Both the position numbers and the translations under genes were made by a program. A model generated the notes under the pieces. The model had not been told where the DNA came from. It worked only from the letters and a program-made list of their open reading frames with translations, and did not search any database. This document shows, piece by piece, positions 1 to 8,606 of a DNA stretch of 64,000 nt (the stretch's first letter is position 1; every line of letters begins with the position of its first letter). The DNA comes from Vondammii sp040505895 (GTDB taxonomy: Bacteria; Pseudomonadota; Gammaproteobacteria; Chromatiales; Chromatiaceae), in contig JBEVXU010000016.1 of the NCBI GenBank assembly GCA_040505895.1, forward strand, positions 310,001 to 374,000, in the 5' to 3' direction.

Positions 1-439
1 TGCCGGACAAACCGCACCCTACATGCTGGCTCAGATGAAAGATATCAAAAACGGTTTGCGCACCAGTTCCCACTCTGCTGCGATGAGAAACGTAATGCAT
101 ATGACTAACGATGAGGAGATGGCTATCCTTGTCGAGTGGCTATCCGGCCTGCCGGAAGGAGCTTCGGCGAGCGCTACCGCAGAGGATGCCGCACAGGATG
201 GTGCTCAACTCTATCTGACAAAGGCGTGTGCGTCTTGTCATGGCGCTGACGGTCGCACTCCTTTAACCCCTGTCTTTCCAAAAGTTGCCGGTCAGAATGC
301 CGGGTATATCTTCAACCAGTTGCGCGACACCAAAAATCGTAGCCGCAATAACGGACAGACCGGTGTAATGACGGGCATCATGGCCAACGTCACTGAAGTG
401 GAGATGCGGACTATCGCAAATTGGCTTTCCGCACAGTAG
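1..439 (+). CDS. Cytochrome c4-like diheme protein, C-terminal part
   Basis: The reading frame is open from base 2, so the gene begins upstream of the window. The visible first residues resemble the end of one class I cytochrome c domain (an AGQ...Y..QM.D...G.R pattern typical of c4/c553 proteins). A second domain follows with a heme motif CASCH at about 227-241 and a likely Met axial ligand in the GVMTGIM segment near the end. Such proteins are periplasmic electron carriers. The first heme motif is not in the window, so diheme status is inferred from the domain repeat. The gene ends at a TAG shortly before a convergent gene on the minus strand. Confidence 0.75.
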   Translation, partial: AGQTAPYMLAQMKDIKNGLRTSSHSAAMRNVMHMTNDEEMAILVEWLSGLPEGASASATAEDAAQDGAQLYLTKACASCHGADGRTPLTPVFPKVAGQNAGYIFNQLRDTKNRSRNNGQTGVMTGIMANVTEVEMRTIANWLSAQ

Positions 440-478
440 ATGCTGCCACTGTAGGCCGAAGCTGAAAAACCGTATCGT

Positions 479-931
479 CTAATTTGACAAAAGAGCATCC
501 GTCAAGGCGACAATCTGTTCATAGTAGGCATCACGTTCTATGTCGAGGATACCAGAGCCGAAGAGCTCGGCATCGACTGCGGTGGCAAGATCGCCATAGT
601 TGACCAACACCGACTGGTAGAGGATCAGTGCGGGCAGTAAGTCTGTGCGATCCTCGAAGTAGCTGTGCAATGAGATCACGTAACCATCGTCCGGGGCCTC
701 CGATACCGCCTCTGTCTTGGCAAACAAACCCGGCTCAATGCCATCGGAAACGAATTCAATCCTGACCGGGTAACGAATACACCTTCTATCCTCAAGAATG
801 CGTAGCACGGTAGGGTAGTCGATAACGGGACCATAAAGTGAGCGGATCTGGCTTGCCTTCTCAATCACATGTTTTGATACAGCACTGTGAATGACTTTAC
901 CGGGACGTTTTTTGACCTTTTTATGTTCCAT
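479..931 (-). CDS. Hypothetical protein, 150 aa
   Basis: I do not recognise this protein. It starts with a lysine/arginine-rich segment (about residues 1-15) and continues as a mixed, mostly helical, acidic protein without signal peptide, membrane segment or cysteine motif, so it is probably cytoplasmic. It is transcribed divergently from the next gene (start at 1048), leaving about 115 bp for both promoters. Codon use looks like that of its neighbours, and overlapping frames are much shorter, which supports it as a real gene. It may act on nucleic acids because of the basic N-terminus, but nothing specific shows this. Confidence 0.55.
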   Translation of the reverse strand: MEHKKVKKRPGKVIHSAVSKHVIEKASQIRSLYGPVIDYPTVLRILEDRRCIRYPVRIEFVSDGIEPGLFAKTEAVSEAPDDGYVISLHSYFEDRTDLLPALILYQSVLVNYGDLATAVDAELFGSGILDIERDAYYEQIVALTDALLSN

Positions 932-1047
932 AGATTTACCTAAATATTTTTGAAACCGGGCCTGCTATACAGCAGTACGACAGCCCCTTTATAATAACCT
1001 AATTCACTGGACAATCCGTTCCAAATCAAGCTCAACAAAGGATACCT

Positions 1048-1425
1048 ATGCCAGAATATCAGCTCAATTTTACCGACAAAGCTGAAGAGGATGTATCACG
1101 CCAACGCACCCTCGACGAGATGAAAGCTTTCATCTCCACTATGGATGATCGTCCACTTGCTATTGTCACACTGGATGAGAAGCAGAGTATGCAGTGGGAT
1201 GAGGAAGGCGATATCGATTATCAAGACGAGTATGGGCGACAGATTGTCGATCAGGTTACTGACGGTATCACCGAGACACTTGTAATACGTAGCTACGAAG
1301 GTCTCCCTGTAGCCCTGGCCGCACTAAATGGAAATAATGGATGGCAAGGCCTGGGCATAGATAAACGGTTGCGCTTTGAGATCGCAACCATGATGCAATT
1401 CGACGAGACCGACTTATCCTCCTGA
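1048..1425 (+). CDS. Hypothetical acidic protein, 125 aa
   Basis: Unrecognised. The ATG is preceded by an AAAGGA ribosome binding site at a normal distance. The product is acidic and soluble-looking, rich in Asp/Glu (for example the WDEEGDIDYQDEYG segment near residue 50), with no signal peptide or membrane helix. The gene is divergent from the unknown gene at 479-931. About 110 bp downstream the sequence changes into the duplicated idrA-derived segment, so this gene marks the last apparently undisturbed gene before the rearranged zone. Confidence 0.55.
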   Translation: MPEYQLNFTDKAEEDVSRQRTLDEMKAFISTMDDRPLAIVTLDEKQSMQWDEEGDIDYQDEYGRQIVDQVTDGITETLVIRSYEGLPVALAALNGNNGWQGLGIDKRLRFEIATMMQFDETDLSS

Positions 1426-1627
1426 CATACGTCACTTCGCCCCTTACACACAGTAACCCGCGCTCCACTGACCAGGGCAGCCGAAGCTCTACTCCGTAGG
1501 TTCACTGTTTTCGGCTGGAGATTGATCAGGGGCCACCCCCGATCCATCCAAGCCACCAAACCCGGAACTGCCCTCCTCCCTTCCGGCATCACCTAACCCC
1601 TACAAAAAATACACCTTAAATAAAAAA

Positions 1628-1649
1628 GGGGCGACCCGAAGGCCGCCCC
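1628..1649 (-). terminator. Rho-independent terminator (duplicated copy)
   Basis: Read on the minus strand this is a 9-bp GC-rich stem with a TTCG tetraloop (one G-T pair) followed by a run of six T. It is the duplicate of the idrA terminator at 8781-8802 and here follows only a gene fragment. Confidence 0.85.
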
Positions 1650-1679
1650 TTAATCACCACTTAATGGTATGCGTCAGGA

Positions 1680-1848
1680 TCAGACGATGTTACGAGGTGC
1701 GAAGGACATGGAGCGGAACTCGCTCTTGTACTTCGACTCGCCGATCTTCTTGACCTTGGCGTTACCCATCTTATAGTTGTAGTTACCAGAGATCTGGTCA
1801 GGCACACGACCCTGCAGCACGTTGCTGGGCTGGGAAGTGTTGATGAAG
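1680..1848 (-). pseudogene. 3' fragment of idrA
   Basis: The last ~55 codons of the molybdenum enzyme gene at 8833-11526 are repeated here, ending in the same residues (FAPRNIV) and stop codon. Upstream coding sequence is missing: the frame runs into the end of a RAYT element at about 1850. An open frame continues to 1913 only because it borrows element sequence, so it should not be annotated as a gene. It is a broken remnant with no expected function. Confidence 0.9.
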
Positions 1849-1856
1849 GGCTGAAT

Positions 1857-2605
1857 AAAGGGGACGCATCTATTTTTATTCATTTTTCGGCCTTCCTCTC
1901 CCCCGTCTTTCAACCCTCATACCTAATCTTCTCTCTATCTCATCAACGAAGTGTGCATCACCTGTCAATTGATTTCTATTGAATGATTCGTCTATAAACC
2001 TTTTTTCAGTCACTACCATTCCCTCTTCTACAAATGTTCGGTAACAGTGCTTTCTTTCTATGTCAGTATCAGCTAAACCTGCATAGCAGGCATTTCTGTC
2101 AAGCATTGACATCTCATTACCAATAACTCGTTCTTGGTAACTTGACCATGAATAATCTTCGGCCATTGCCACCATTCCTGCACGAACAGGGTTTAATTCA
2201 ACATAACGACAGCAGCACAATAGATAACTATCTTGCTGTATTGGGCTTGCTTTATACCGCCCCTCCCATAAGGAACCACTTCTGCCTTCCAGTTTATTAA
2301 CATAGGCAGACTGTCTTCCATTCACTCTCTTCATTAATTCTGAGAGAGCCATTGCATCATTTCCTGGTTCGGCTATGAGGTGAATATGATTTGTCATCAA
2401 ACACCATGCGTATATCTTTATGCCTAGTTTAATTTTCCATTCTCTTAGGTTTTCTAAATAAAACTGGCAATCCTTGTCAGATAAGAATATTGCTTTCCTG
2501 TTATGCCCTCTTTGTACTATATGGTGTGCGCAATTTGGTACCAAAACTCTCGTCTTCCTTGGCATAACAGCCTCCATTGGCTAAAAAAATAGATGCGTCC
2601 CCTTT
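1857..2605 (-). mobile_element. RAYT element 1 with 21-bp perfect inverted repeats
   Basis: The element is bounded by 21-bp perfect inverted repeats at 1857-1877 and 2585-2605 (core GGGGACGCATCTATTTTT and its complement). The single gene inside encodes a Y1-type REP-associated transposase. The same ends bound element 2 (3952-4701). The right end lies inside a truncated RTX/lipase-like gene and the left end abuts the idrA fragment, so the element sits at a rearrangement junction. Confidence 0.85.
1876..2565 (-). CDS. REP-associated tyrosine transposase (RAYT), copy 1
   Basis: A 229-aa member of the Y1/HUH single-strand transposase family related to IS200/IS605 TnpA. Visible signatures are the HUH motif in CLMTNHIHLI, the AYVNK segment containing the likely catalytic tyrosine, the GSLWEGRYK motif, and RYVELNPVRAGMV, all typical of RAYTs. 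I chose the ATG of MPRKTR because a GGAGG ribosome binding site lies 5 nt upstream; the ATG four codons earlier overlaps that site. It is nearly the same as the copy at 3965-4660 but with many scattered substitutions. Such proteins are thought to move REP-type palindromes. Confidence 0.9.
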   Translation of the reverse strand: MPRKTRVLVPNCAHHIVQRGHNRKAIFLSDKDCQFYLENLREWKIKLGIKIYAWCLMTNHIHLIAEPGNDAMALSELMKRVNGRQSAYVNKLEGRSGSLWEGRYKASPIQQDSYLLCCCRYVELNPVRAGMVAMAEDYSWSSYQERVIGNEMSMLDRNACYAGLADTDIERKHCYRTFVEEGMVVTEKRFIDESFNRNQLTGDAHFVDEIERRLGMRVERRGRGRPKNE

Positions 2606-3000
2606 TTTAATGCCTCCATATCGCTGATCTGACCCCAGGCAAAGCCTGTATCAAAGATCTCCATTTGATTGGTCGCCAAGCTATCTCGAACAGCATCATC
2701 TATGAATTCGGTACTGCGGAAGGAGATGACATGTTCCTTGGTCATTCTATGGCGAAAAAGTGTTCCACTGAAACCTGTTCCTATATTAGCTTCTTGATCC
2801 AATACTTCCCATTGAGAAGCAAAGTTTTTAGCCTGAGCCTTTGTGAACCTGGAGGCGTGTTTATTTCCATCGGTCAGGGCGTCAATGTAATCTTGCCCTG
2901 ATGTTCTCAAATCACCTGTATCTGGGTTCCTGATAAATGCCTCTGACGCCACCTGCAAATCGGCATACTTCAGATACTCCAAAATCGTTGGCGTGGCCAT
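2581..3000 (-). pseudogene. Truncated RTX/lipase-like secreted protein gene
   Basis: The first ~130 residues (MATPTILEYLKYADLQ..., then FSGTLFR, EHVISFRSTEFIDDAVRD, FAWGQISDMEA) match the N-terminal lipase-like domain seen in large calcium-binding RTX-type proteins exported by type I secretion. The frame then runs into the inverted repeat of RAYT element 1 and ends in residues GTHLFF, encoded by the element. The remainder, including any catalytic core and RTX repeats, is absent from the window. A ribosome binding site (AAAAGGAGAG) precedes the ATG. It was probably co-transcribed with the upstream membrane protein gene (2-bp gap). Family assignment is from motif memory. Confidence 0.7.
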
Positions 3001-3001
3001 C

Positions 3002-3880
3002 TCAACTCTCCTTTTGTGGTATTAATACTTTTTCAACAAAATCTTGGGTTTGTCTTGCTTGTGCTGCTGACCCTCTACCCCGTGGAATCGGACGAAGTGG
3101 ATTGCTCTGAAATCCCGGACAGGCATTATCGGCGGCAAACAGCCAGGGTGATCTAAAGACGGCCCGGCTCCCTTGGGCATAATCCATCATGTAACCGATC
3201 CGCTCGGCTATCACTTCGTCAGTTTTCAGGTCAACCACTCTCAATGAGCTGCCGGCAATCCAGTACTCCCTTTCTTCATGGGTTGAGATATCATCATAGG
3301 TAACGCCGTAGCGTGGGCGCGCCTCAGAGGAAATTACTTTTCTTACGACAAATCCATAATTATTTAGATCATAATCTGGATTTTTCATTAATCTACTTCT
3401 GATATTGGGTGCATTTGAGTCCTTTTGACCTACCACCTCTACCTTTCCCGTATAGTGATACCGTTTTCCATCCACCGGATCAATCGCCTCCACATAGTGA
3501 TACCCCAATCGAGGTGGTGACCCCGGTGCAGGGGTGCCGGTAGTATTGGCCTGATAGCTCCCCCTGAGAAAGGATTCGATATAGCCATCTCCTCCCAGAT
3601 CTCGCCCATAAGGATCGTCCATCCTGAACTGATCACCATAATTTTTTCCACTGGGCCGTAGCTTCATCAGAAAGATTCCTTCCACATCTTTTACTGTCCT
3701 GTGGATCTTCTTTCCCGACTTTTCACAGAGCGCCTTGAACATGTAATTGGCAGTATCGAAGCGCTTTTTTGATGCCGCTTCTTCTCTTAGTTGTGGCTGA
3801 AAGACTGCGAATTCGAGATAGATATATCCCGCACTAAAAACAATCATTATATATATGATTATCCGGAGTAAAGTTTTCAT
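3002..3880 (-). CDS. Membrane-anchored hypothetical protein, 292 aa
   Basis: I place the start at the ATG of MKTLLRIIIYIMIVFSAG, preceded by AAGGAGAT; a longer frame up to 3964 would use RAYT element sequence. The N-terminus is one membrane helix (about residues 4-22) followed by a hydrophilic domain of unknown type, so the protein is probably anchored with its bulk in the periplasm. Contents such as YHYVEAIDPVDGKRYHYTGKV suggest a beta-rich domain. It lies directly upstream of the truncated RTX/lipase-like gene and could be an accessory or immunity-type partner (inference from position only). Confidence 0.6.
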   Translation of the reverse strand: MKTLLRIIIYIMIVFSAGYIYLEFAVFQPQLREEAASKKRFDTANYMFKALCEKSGKKIHRTVKDVEGIFLMKLRPSGKNYGDQFRMDDPYGRDLGGDGYIESFLRGSYQANTTGTPAPGSPPRLGYHYVEAIDPVDGKRYHYTGKVEVVGQKDSNAPNIRSRLMKNPDYDLNNYGFVVRKVISSEARPRYGVTYDDISTHEEREYWIAGSSLRVVDLKTDEVIAERIGYMMDYAQGSRAVFRSPWLFAADNACPGFQSNPLRPIPRGRGSAAQARQTQDFVEKVLIPQKES

Positions 3881-3951
3881 CTTTTGGCCATATCTCCTTG
3901 CATATTTATTGCGTTTGGTGCGTTTGGGGGTCAGAGTAAAAACTCCAAAAT

Positions 3952-4701
3952 AAAGGGGACGCATCTATTTTTGTTCATTTTTCGGTCTTCCTCTCCCTCG
4001 CCTTGCAACCCTGACACCTATTCTTCTCTCTATTTCATCAACGAAGTGGGAATTTCCAGTCAATTGATTTCTATTGACTGATTCATCTATAAACATTTTT
4101 TCAGTCAGATTCATTCCCTCTTCTACAAATATTCGGTAACAACGCATTCTTTCCCTGTCAGTATCAGCCAACCCGGTATAGCTGGCATCTTTGTCAAGCA
4201 TTGATATATTACTTCCAATAATTCGCTCTTGGTAACTTGACCACGGGTACTCTTCAGCCATTTCCACCATTCCCGCACGAACCGGATTTAACTCAACATA
4301 CCGGTGGCAGCACAATAGATAACTATCTCGCTGTATTGGGCTTGCTTTATACCGCCCTTCCCATAATGAACCGCTCCTGCCCTCCAGTTTATTAACATAG
4401 GCAGACTGTCTTCCATTAACTCTCTTCATTAACAATGAAAGTGCCATAGCATCATTTCCTGGCTCTGCAACAATATGAATATGATTTGTCATCAAACACC
4501 ATGAGTATAATTTTATTCCTAACTTATTCTTCCATTCTCTAAGATTTTCTAAATAAAATTGGTAATCCTGATCTGATAAGAATATTGCTTTCCTATTATG
4601 CCCTCTCTGTACTATATGGTGTGGGCAGTTTGGTACCAAAACTCTCGCCTTTCTTGGCATAGCAATCTCCATTGTCCTCTAAAAATAGATGCGTCCCCTT
4701 T
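3952..4701 (-). mobile_element. RAYT element 2 with 21-bp perfect inverted repeats
   Basis: The ends at 3952-3972 and 4681-4701 are the same 21-bp sequences as those of element 1, in the same orientation, around one RAYT gene. Elements 1 and 2 bracket the membrane protein and the truncated lipase-like gene. No clear target duplication is seen. Confidence 0.85.
3965..4660 (-). CDS. REP-associated tyrosine transposase (RAYT), copy 2
   Basis: A 231-aa Y1/HUH transposase with the same signatures as copy 1: TNHIHIV as the HUH motif, AYVNK with the likely catalytic tyrosine, GSLWEGRYK and RYVELNPVRAGMV. The start was set at MPRKAR, which has GGAG at a proper distance. The frame appears intact over the full family length. 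The difference from copy 1 is spread along the protein, so the two elements diverged before or after separate insertions rather than by a very recent duplication. Confidence 0.9.
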   Translation of the reverse strand: MPRKARVLVPNCPHHIVQRGHNRKAIFLSDQDYQFYLENLREWKNKLGIKLYSWCLMTNHIHIVAEPGNDAMALSLLMKRVNGRQSAYVNKLEGRSGSLWEGRYKASPIQRDSYLLCCHRYVELNPVRAGMVEMAEEYPWSSYQERIIGSNISMLDKDASYTGLADTDRERMRCYRIFVEEGMNLTEKMFIDESVNRNQLTGNSHFVDEIERRIGVRVARRGRGRPKNEQK

Positions 4702-4774
4702 TCCTTCATGTAAGTTACGTAATGAATTCATATGCATACCCATTTATTCTTTCGGTAGAAAATTTTAATTATTG

Positions 4775-5320
4775 TTAATTTGGATAAACTCTAGTGAATT
4801 GCATATGACAGTATGTCGAAAATATTTTGTCATCTGGCACACTTGATTCTCCGAGCCTTCTCAACTGTTCACGCGAGGGGCAAGGGTTAGGCACCTTCTT
4901 TTTTGGCGAAATGAGATATACATACAGCTGGGAGGAATTTACAATGAATGTAATACGATGCCTGGAGATATCAGCCGGTAACCGACTCCGCAGGTCAACG
5001 GTATCCTCATAGATTTCTCCTGTAGATTTAATGCGCCATTTAACGAAAAGCCGGTCTCCACGAAGCATTTTTCCCGTGATGCCAGCCTGTTGAGGAATAT
5101 TATTTTTCTCTAATGAATATGCTCGTGGGCGCGCCCCGGGATGCTTCGAATCACCATAACGGTAATTTAGTATCTCCGCATCTGGGCTATCCCAACGCGC
5201 ATCAAAAGAGAACGAGTGATAAACAAGCCGAGGGCTCGTGGCGCAAGCGGTGCTTACTATCACCGTAAATACCATCACAAATAGAGTGCGTACTATATTT
5301 TTCACTTTAAATAGTCTCAT
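4775..5320 (-). CDS. Putative lipoprotein, 181 aa
   Basis: The N-terminus has basic residues, a hydrophobic stretch and a lipobox-like VSTAC (cysteine at about residue 26), as expected for a signal-peptidase II lipoprotein. The rest is a small, basic, probably beta-rich domain with two further cysteines in NPCPSREQLR and TYCHMQF. I do not recognise the family. It stands between RAYT element 2 and the acetyltransferase gene, on the same strand as both, and may belong to the same accessory locus as the decayed RTX-type gene. Confidence 0.6.
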   Translation of the reverse strand: MRLFKVKNIVRTLFVMVFTVIVSTACATSPRLVYHSFSFDARWDSPDAEILNYRYGDSKHPGARPRAYSLEKNNIPQQAGITGKMLRGDRLFVKWRIKSTGEIYEDTVDLRSRLPADISRHRITFIVNSSQLYVYLISPKKKVPNPCPSREQLRRLGESSVPDDKIFSTYCHMQFTRVYPN

Positions 5321-5453
5321 TATTCAAGAACTCATCCACTTCTCATCAGCACCATTTACGAAGGCACAAATATAATATAAGGGGTCAAAACCATTTTACT
5401 AAAAGTGCCCATTACTTACCTTTTGAATACCAGATAAAATTCCAGCCATTTCC

Positions 5454-5921
5454 CTACAAGTCCAGGGCATAGTTACCACCCGTCATACGAAAACCCAATC
5501 GCCGAAAAAACCGATCCATCCTGTCTAGATCTACACCACTATTGACCCCGGCATTCAATTCAACTGCATCCCTATTCTCCGCCCACTTTCGGAAGGCGGT
5601 CAGCAGCCGAAAACCTGCACCGCCCATACGCTTTTCCGGTAGGACATCATAATGAATGACACTCGCCACGAGTCGATCAGAGAAGAAGTGACTCTCCACA
5701 CATCCGATCAGTGCACCGATGATCTCTCCCTGGCTACTCTCAGCCACAAAAAAACAGTGGGTGCCTTTGCCGTCCTGTCCAGTCTCGATTATTGCCTTGA
5801 AGTTTTGCTCCACCCGTTCCGCATTGTAGTCATAGGTGGAAAAACGTGTGATGGCGTGCATCCGCCGTCCACCATCCACACAAGCTTGGATGTCATCAAG
5901 AGTCGCGAAACGGATATTCAT
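5454..5921 (-). CDS. GNAT-family N-acetyltransferase
   Basis: A 155-aa protein with a GNAT layout: N-terminal strand IRFATLDDIQACVDG, central FFVAESSQGEIIGALIGCVE, and an acyl-CoA binding region around VLPEKRMGGAGFRLLTAFRKWA, ending with FRRLGFRMTGGNYAL. It would transfer an acetyl (or other acyl) group from CoA to an unknown amine. Its ATG overlaps the stop of the type I secretion ATPase gene (ATGA), so the two are translationally coupled. That coupling suggests a role in modifying the exported product, but this is inference; the protein is not a HlyC-type acyltransferase by sequence. Confidence 0.8.
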   Translation of the reverse strand: MNIRFATLDDIQACVDGGRRMHAITRFSTYDYNAERVEQNFKAIIETGQDGKGTHCFFVAESSQGEIIGALIGCVESHFFSDRLVASVIHYDVLPEKRMGGAGFRLLTAFRKWAENRDAVELNAGVNSGVDLDRMDRFFRRLGFRMTGGNYALDL

Positions 5922-8150
5922 TTTTTCTCTCCCCGCACTTCCTGAGCGTTAGATGAAGTACTTTTATCAGTGAGAACGGTTGCTCGCTCACCACCGATAC
6001 GCACCACCTCATCCACCTGTAGACTTTTTGGCAAGGCATGGGTAATAAAAATCATGCTGATCTTTCCCCTCAATTGATTAACGGTAGTAGCAAAGTGTTC
6101 TGCTGTTTCTGGATCGAGTGCGCTGGTGGCCTCATCGAAGATCAATATTTTGGGTCGTTTTGTCAGTGCTCTCGCAATAGCCAAGCGTTGGCGCTGGCCA
6201 CCGGATAGCCCTGCACCCCGCTCACCGATCTCGGTCTGGTAGCCATTGGGTAGTTGTTCGATGGTATCGTGTATCTCTGCCAGTTTGCAGGCATGAACTA
6301 TCTGCTCAAAGGTGGCATGGGGATTGGCCGCCCTGAGGTTTTCGTAAATGGTACCGGAAAAAAGTACGGTCTCTTGGGGTACGACACCAAAGTAATGTCG
6401 CAGCTCATTGGCCGTGAGGTTTTGTAGATCGGTCCCGTCAATGCGGATACGCCCATCGGTGGGGTGATAGAAGCCCTGCAACAGTTTTGCCAATGTGCTC
6501 TTGCCTGAACCCGATGGTCCCATGATGGCCACCGTGACCCCCGGGGGCACGGTGAGATCGAACTCTCTGTAGAGATAGGGAAGCTTTTCGCTATAACGGA
6601 AGGCAAGCCCCTGGATCTCGATATGGCCTTTACCCTCGTTCAACCGCGAGGGCAACACTGCATAGGGTTCGGTGGGGGCATTCATAACATCACCCAACCG
6701 TTTGACCGAGAGACTGGCCTGCTGAAACTGCTGCCACAATCCCACCAGTCGCATCATGGGTTGGGAGAGTCTACCGGCAAACATCTGAAGGCCACCAGCA
6801 TACCGATGGTAAAGTTGGCTGTGGTCATGACGATATAGGCTCCCACCACCAATATGAGCAGGGTCATCAGCTGCTCCAAAGTACCGGCTGCGGTGTTGTA
6901 GGTGTTGGAGAGCTGACGGGTCTTGAAGGTGGCGTGTAGATAATCGGCCAGATAATCAGAGAACCGGTGTTTAAGCTGGGGCTCCATCTGCAGGCTTTTT
7001 ACAGTCTCCACCCCGGCAATATACTCTGTAAGGAAGGCCTGATTACGCGCACCGAGCAGAAACTGTCGATTGAGTTGCGCCTGGAACAGGGGGCCACAAA
7101 GAGACTGATAACGGCTATCACCGCAAGAATCGCCAGCACGATCAGGGTGAGCTGAACGCTGTAGTAGAACATAATGCCGACAAAGATAAACAGGAAGGGG
7201 AGATCCAGAATCAGCGTGACACCAGCACTGGCGATAAACTCGCGGATGGTTTCAACACCCTGCAACCGGGCGGCAATCACACCGGTTGGGCGCATCTCAA
7301 AGTAGCGTGGCGGCAATTTGAACAGGTGATCGAAGACTTCGGCAGCCAGCACCGCATCGACCCGGTTGCCGGTATGAAGCACCATATATTGGCGCACCCA
7401 GCTGAGTATGGCGGAAAAGATCATAAATACTGCCATGCCGATGGCGATGACGATGAGGGTGCTCTGGGTATGGTGCACTATCACCTTGTCGATGATGGTC
7501 TGGGTAAATAGCGGCGTACCCAGCGCCAACAGCTGAATCACCAGCGAGGCAATAAGGACATCACGCCACACTTTCTTGTGTTTGAGCAACGGCGGAATAA
7601 ACCAGCGAAAACCAAAACCCTTGTTTTCTTCTACCGCATCCGGGTCTTTTACCGCTTCCCGCTCCTTCGCTACAAGAAAGACGCTGTCAAGATAGCGTGC
7701 TTTGAACTCATCTATTGAGAGCTCAACCGGCGTGTTGGTCCCAGCCTCAAAACAGTTGACACGTTCCTCGGAGACACCGGTGATCAGCACTGGGGTAGCC
7801 GCGAGGATGGCGTTGTCATCTAGCCCTGTATCTTTTGACAGGTCCGTTTCAGACTCTTCATCCAAAGTAGCCGGTTTATGCTCCAGCAACGCAAAGCACG
7901 GCATGGGGAGTTTGCCAAGCGCCTTGATTCCCCTGTGGGCCTGCTTAAAGCGAAAGCCCAATGAACGAGCAGCCTGGATCAGTGAGTCGGTGGTGTAGGG
8001 CGGTGGAAACTGCTTAAGCAGCAGCTCGGCATCAAACGGTATGCGATAGAGGGAACAGAGACTACCCAGTGCCCATACCAGATCAGCAGGCTCAATATCC
8101 CGTCGAGCAGGTTGGCGCTTGAAGGCATTATTTTGCACAAGCCGGAACAT
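5918..8150 (-). pseudogene. Type I secretion ABC transporter (HlyB-like), two frameshifts
   Basis: Three consecutive frames reassemble one ~740-aa HlyB/RTX exporter. The first (from 8150) has a C39-like domain without the catalytic cysteine, then transmembrane helices (FGFRWFIPPLL..., TPLFTQTIIDKVIVH). The second begins within VETVKSLQMEPQL. The third has Walker A GPSGSGKST, signature LSGGQRQRL and Walker B ILIFDEATSALD. The breaks are a missing base at a run of five G (7089-7093) and another near 6787; one inserted base at each restores a normal HlyB sequence. Both sites are consistent with either real decay or base-calling errors. The damage fits the broken RTX-type gene nearby. Confidence 0.85.
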
Positions 8151-8485
8151 GTTTAGCTTATGCCCAGGCAGTCACTACACGAAGGATACAGGTTAATAGA
8201 TGAAGCAATCTTTCCTTGATGCATACAGGATATCCCTATGAAATTATTGTTATAACTAAATGGTGCTATGTGATTTCCTAAAACACACCGAGTGCCAGAC
8301 TTTCAAACAGTTCATCGGGTGTAACACACCACAGAAAAGTGAACCTACTTAACGGGAATATTAATACTATAACATAATGGTTATTGCCAACTTCGTCACA
8401 GTAAAAATATTAAATGGGTAGATATATTTTTCTAATAACCAAGAGAAGGCCCATAAAATCTAGATATCATTTTTTTATTGATTAC
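8151..8485. other. Gene-free AT-rich spacer
   Basis: No plausible gene is seen between the secretion ATPase gene and the tRNA remnant. The sequence is AT-rich and probably holds the promoter of the secretion gene, but I find no clear -35/-10 pair. Confidence 0.5.
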
Positions 8486-8525
8486 TGGATGAGGGATTCG
8501 AACCTTCGATCGGTGGATTAAGAGC
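8486..8525 (-). pseudogene. 3' half of a tRNA-Lys(CUU)-like gene
   Basis: Read on the minus strand, this begins with an anticodon loop CTCTTAA (anticodon CTT), continues with TCCACCGATC and a T-arm GAAGG-TTCGAAT-CCCTC, then a shortened acceptor end. The 5' half is absent: upstream of the loop the sequence switches to the duplicated segment starting at 8527. tRNA 3' halves cut at the anticodon loop are typical attachment-site remnants of integrated islands. Not a functional tRNA. Confidence 0.6.
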
Positions 8526-8606
8526 AACCCCCGATCCATCCAAGCCACCAAACCCGGAACTGCCCTCTTCCCTTCCGGCAGCACCTAACCCCTACAAAAA
8601 ATACGC

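Larger units (their letters stand above)
1535..1848. repeat. 314-bp duplicate of the 3' end and terminator of idrA (copy 1)
   Basis: This segment repeats bases 8527-9001 almost exactly: I count about four substitutions once a 161-bp insertion present only in the other copy is removed (475 minus 153 minus 8 equals 314, this copy's length). It carries downstream spacer, a rho-independent terminator and the last ~55 codons of idrA. Similarity begins abruptly at 1535 and ends abruptly at 1848, next to a RAYT element. It looks like a recent duplication or rearrangement scar. Confidence 0.9.

Noticed and set aside
1680..1913. A 77-codon protein gene
   Set aside because: It is a chimera of the idrA 3' end and RAYT terminal sequence without a ribosome binding site.
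3881..3964. N-terminal extension of the 292-aa membrane protein
   Set aside because: The extension is encoded partly by the RAYT element end, and a proper ribosome binding site precedes the internal ATG.
8486..8525. A functional tRNA gene
   Set aside because: Only the 3' half is present, the acceptor end is incomplete and the T-arm has a mismatch.
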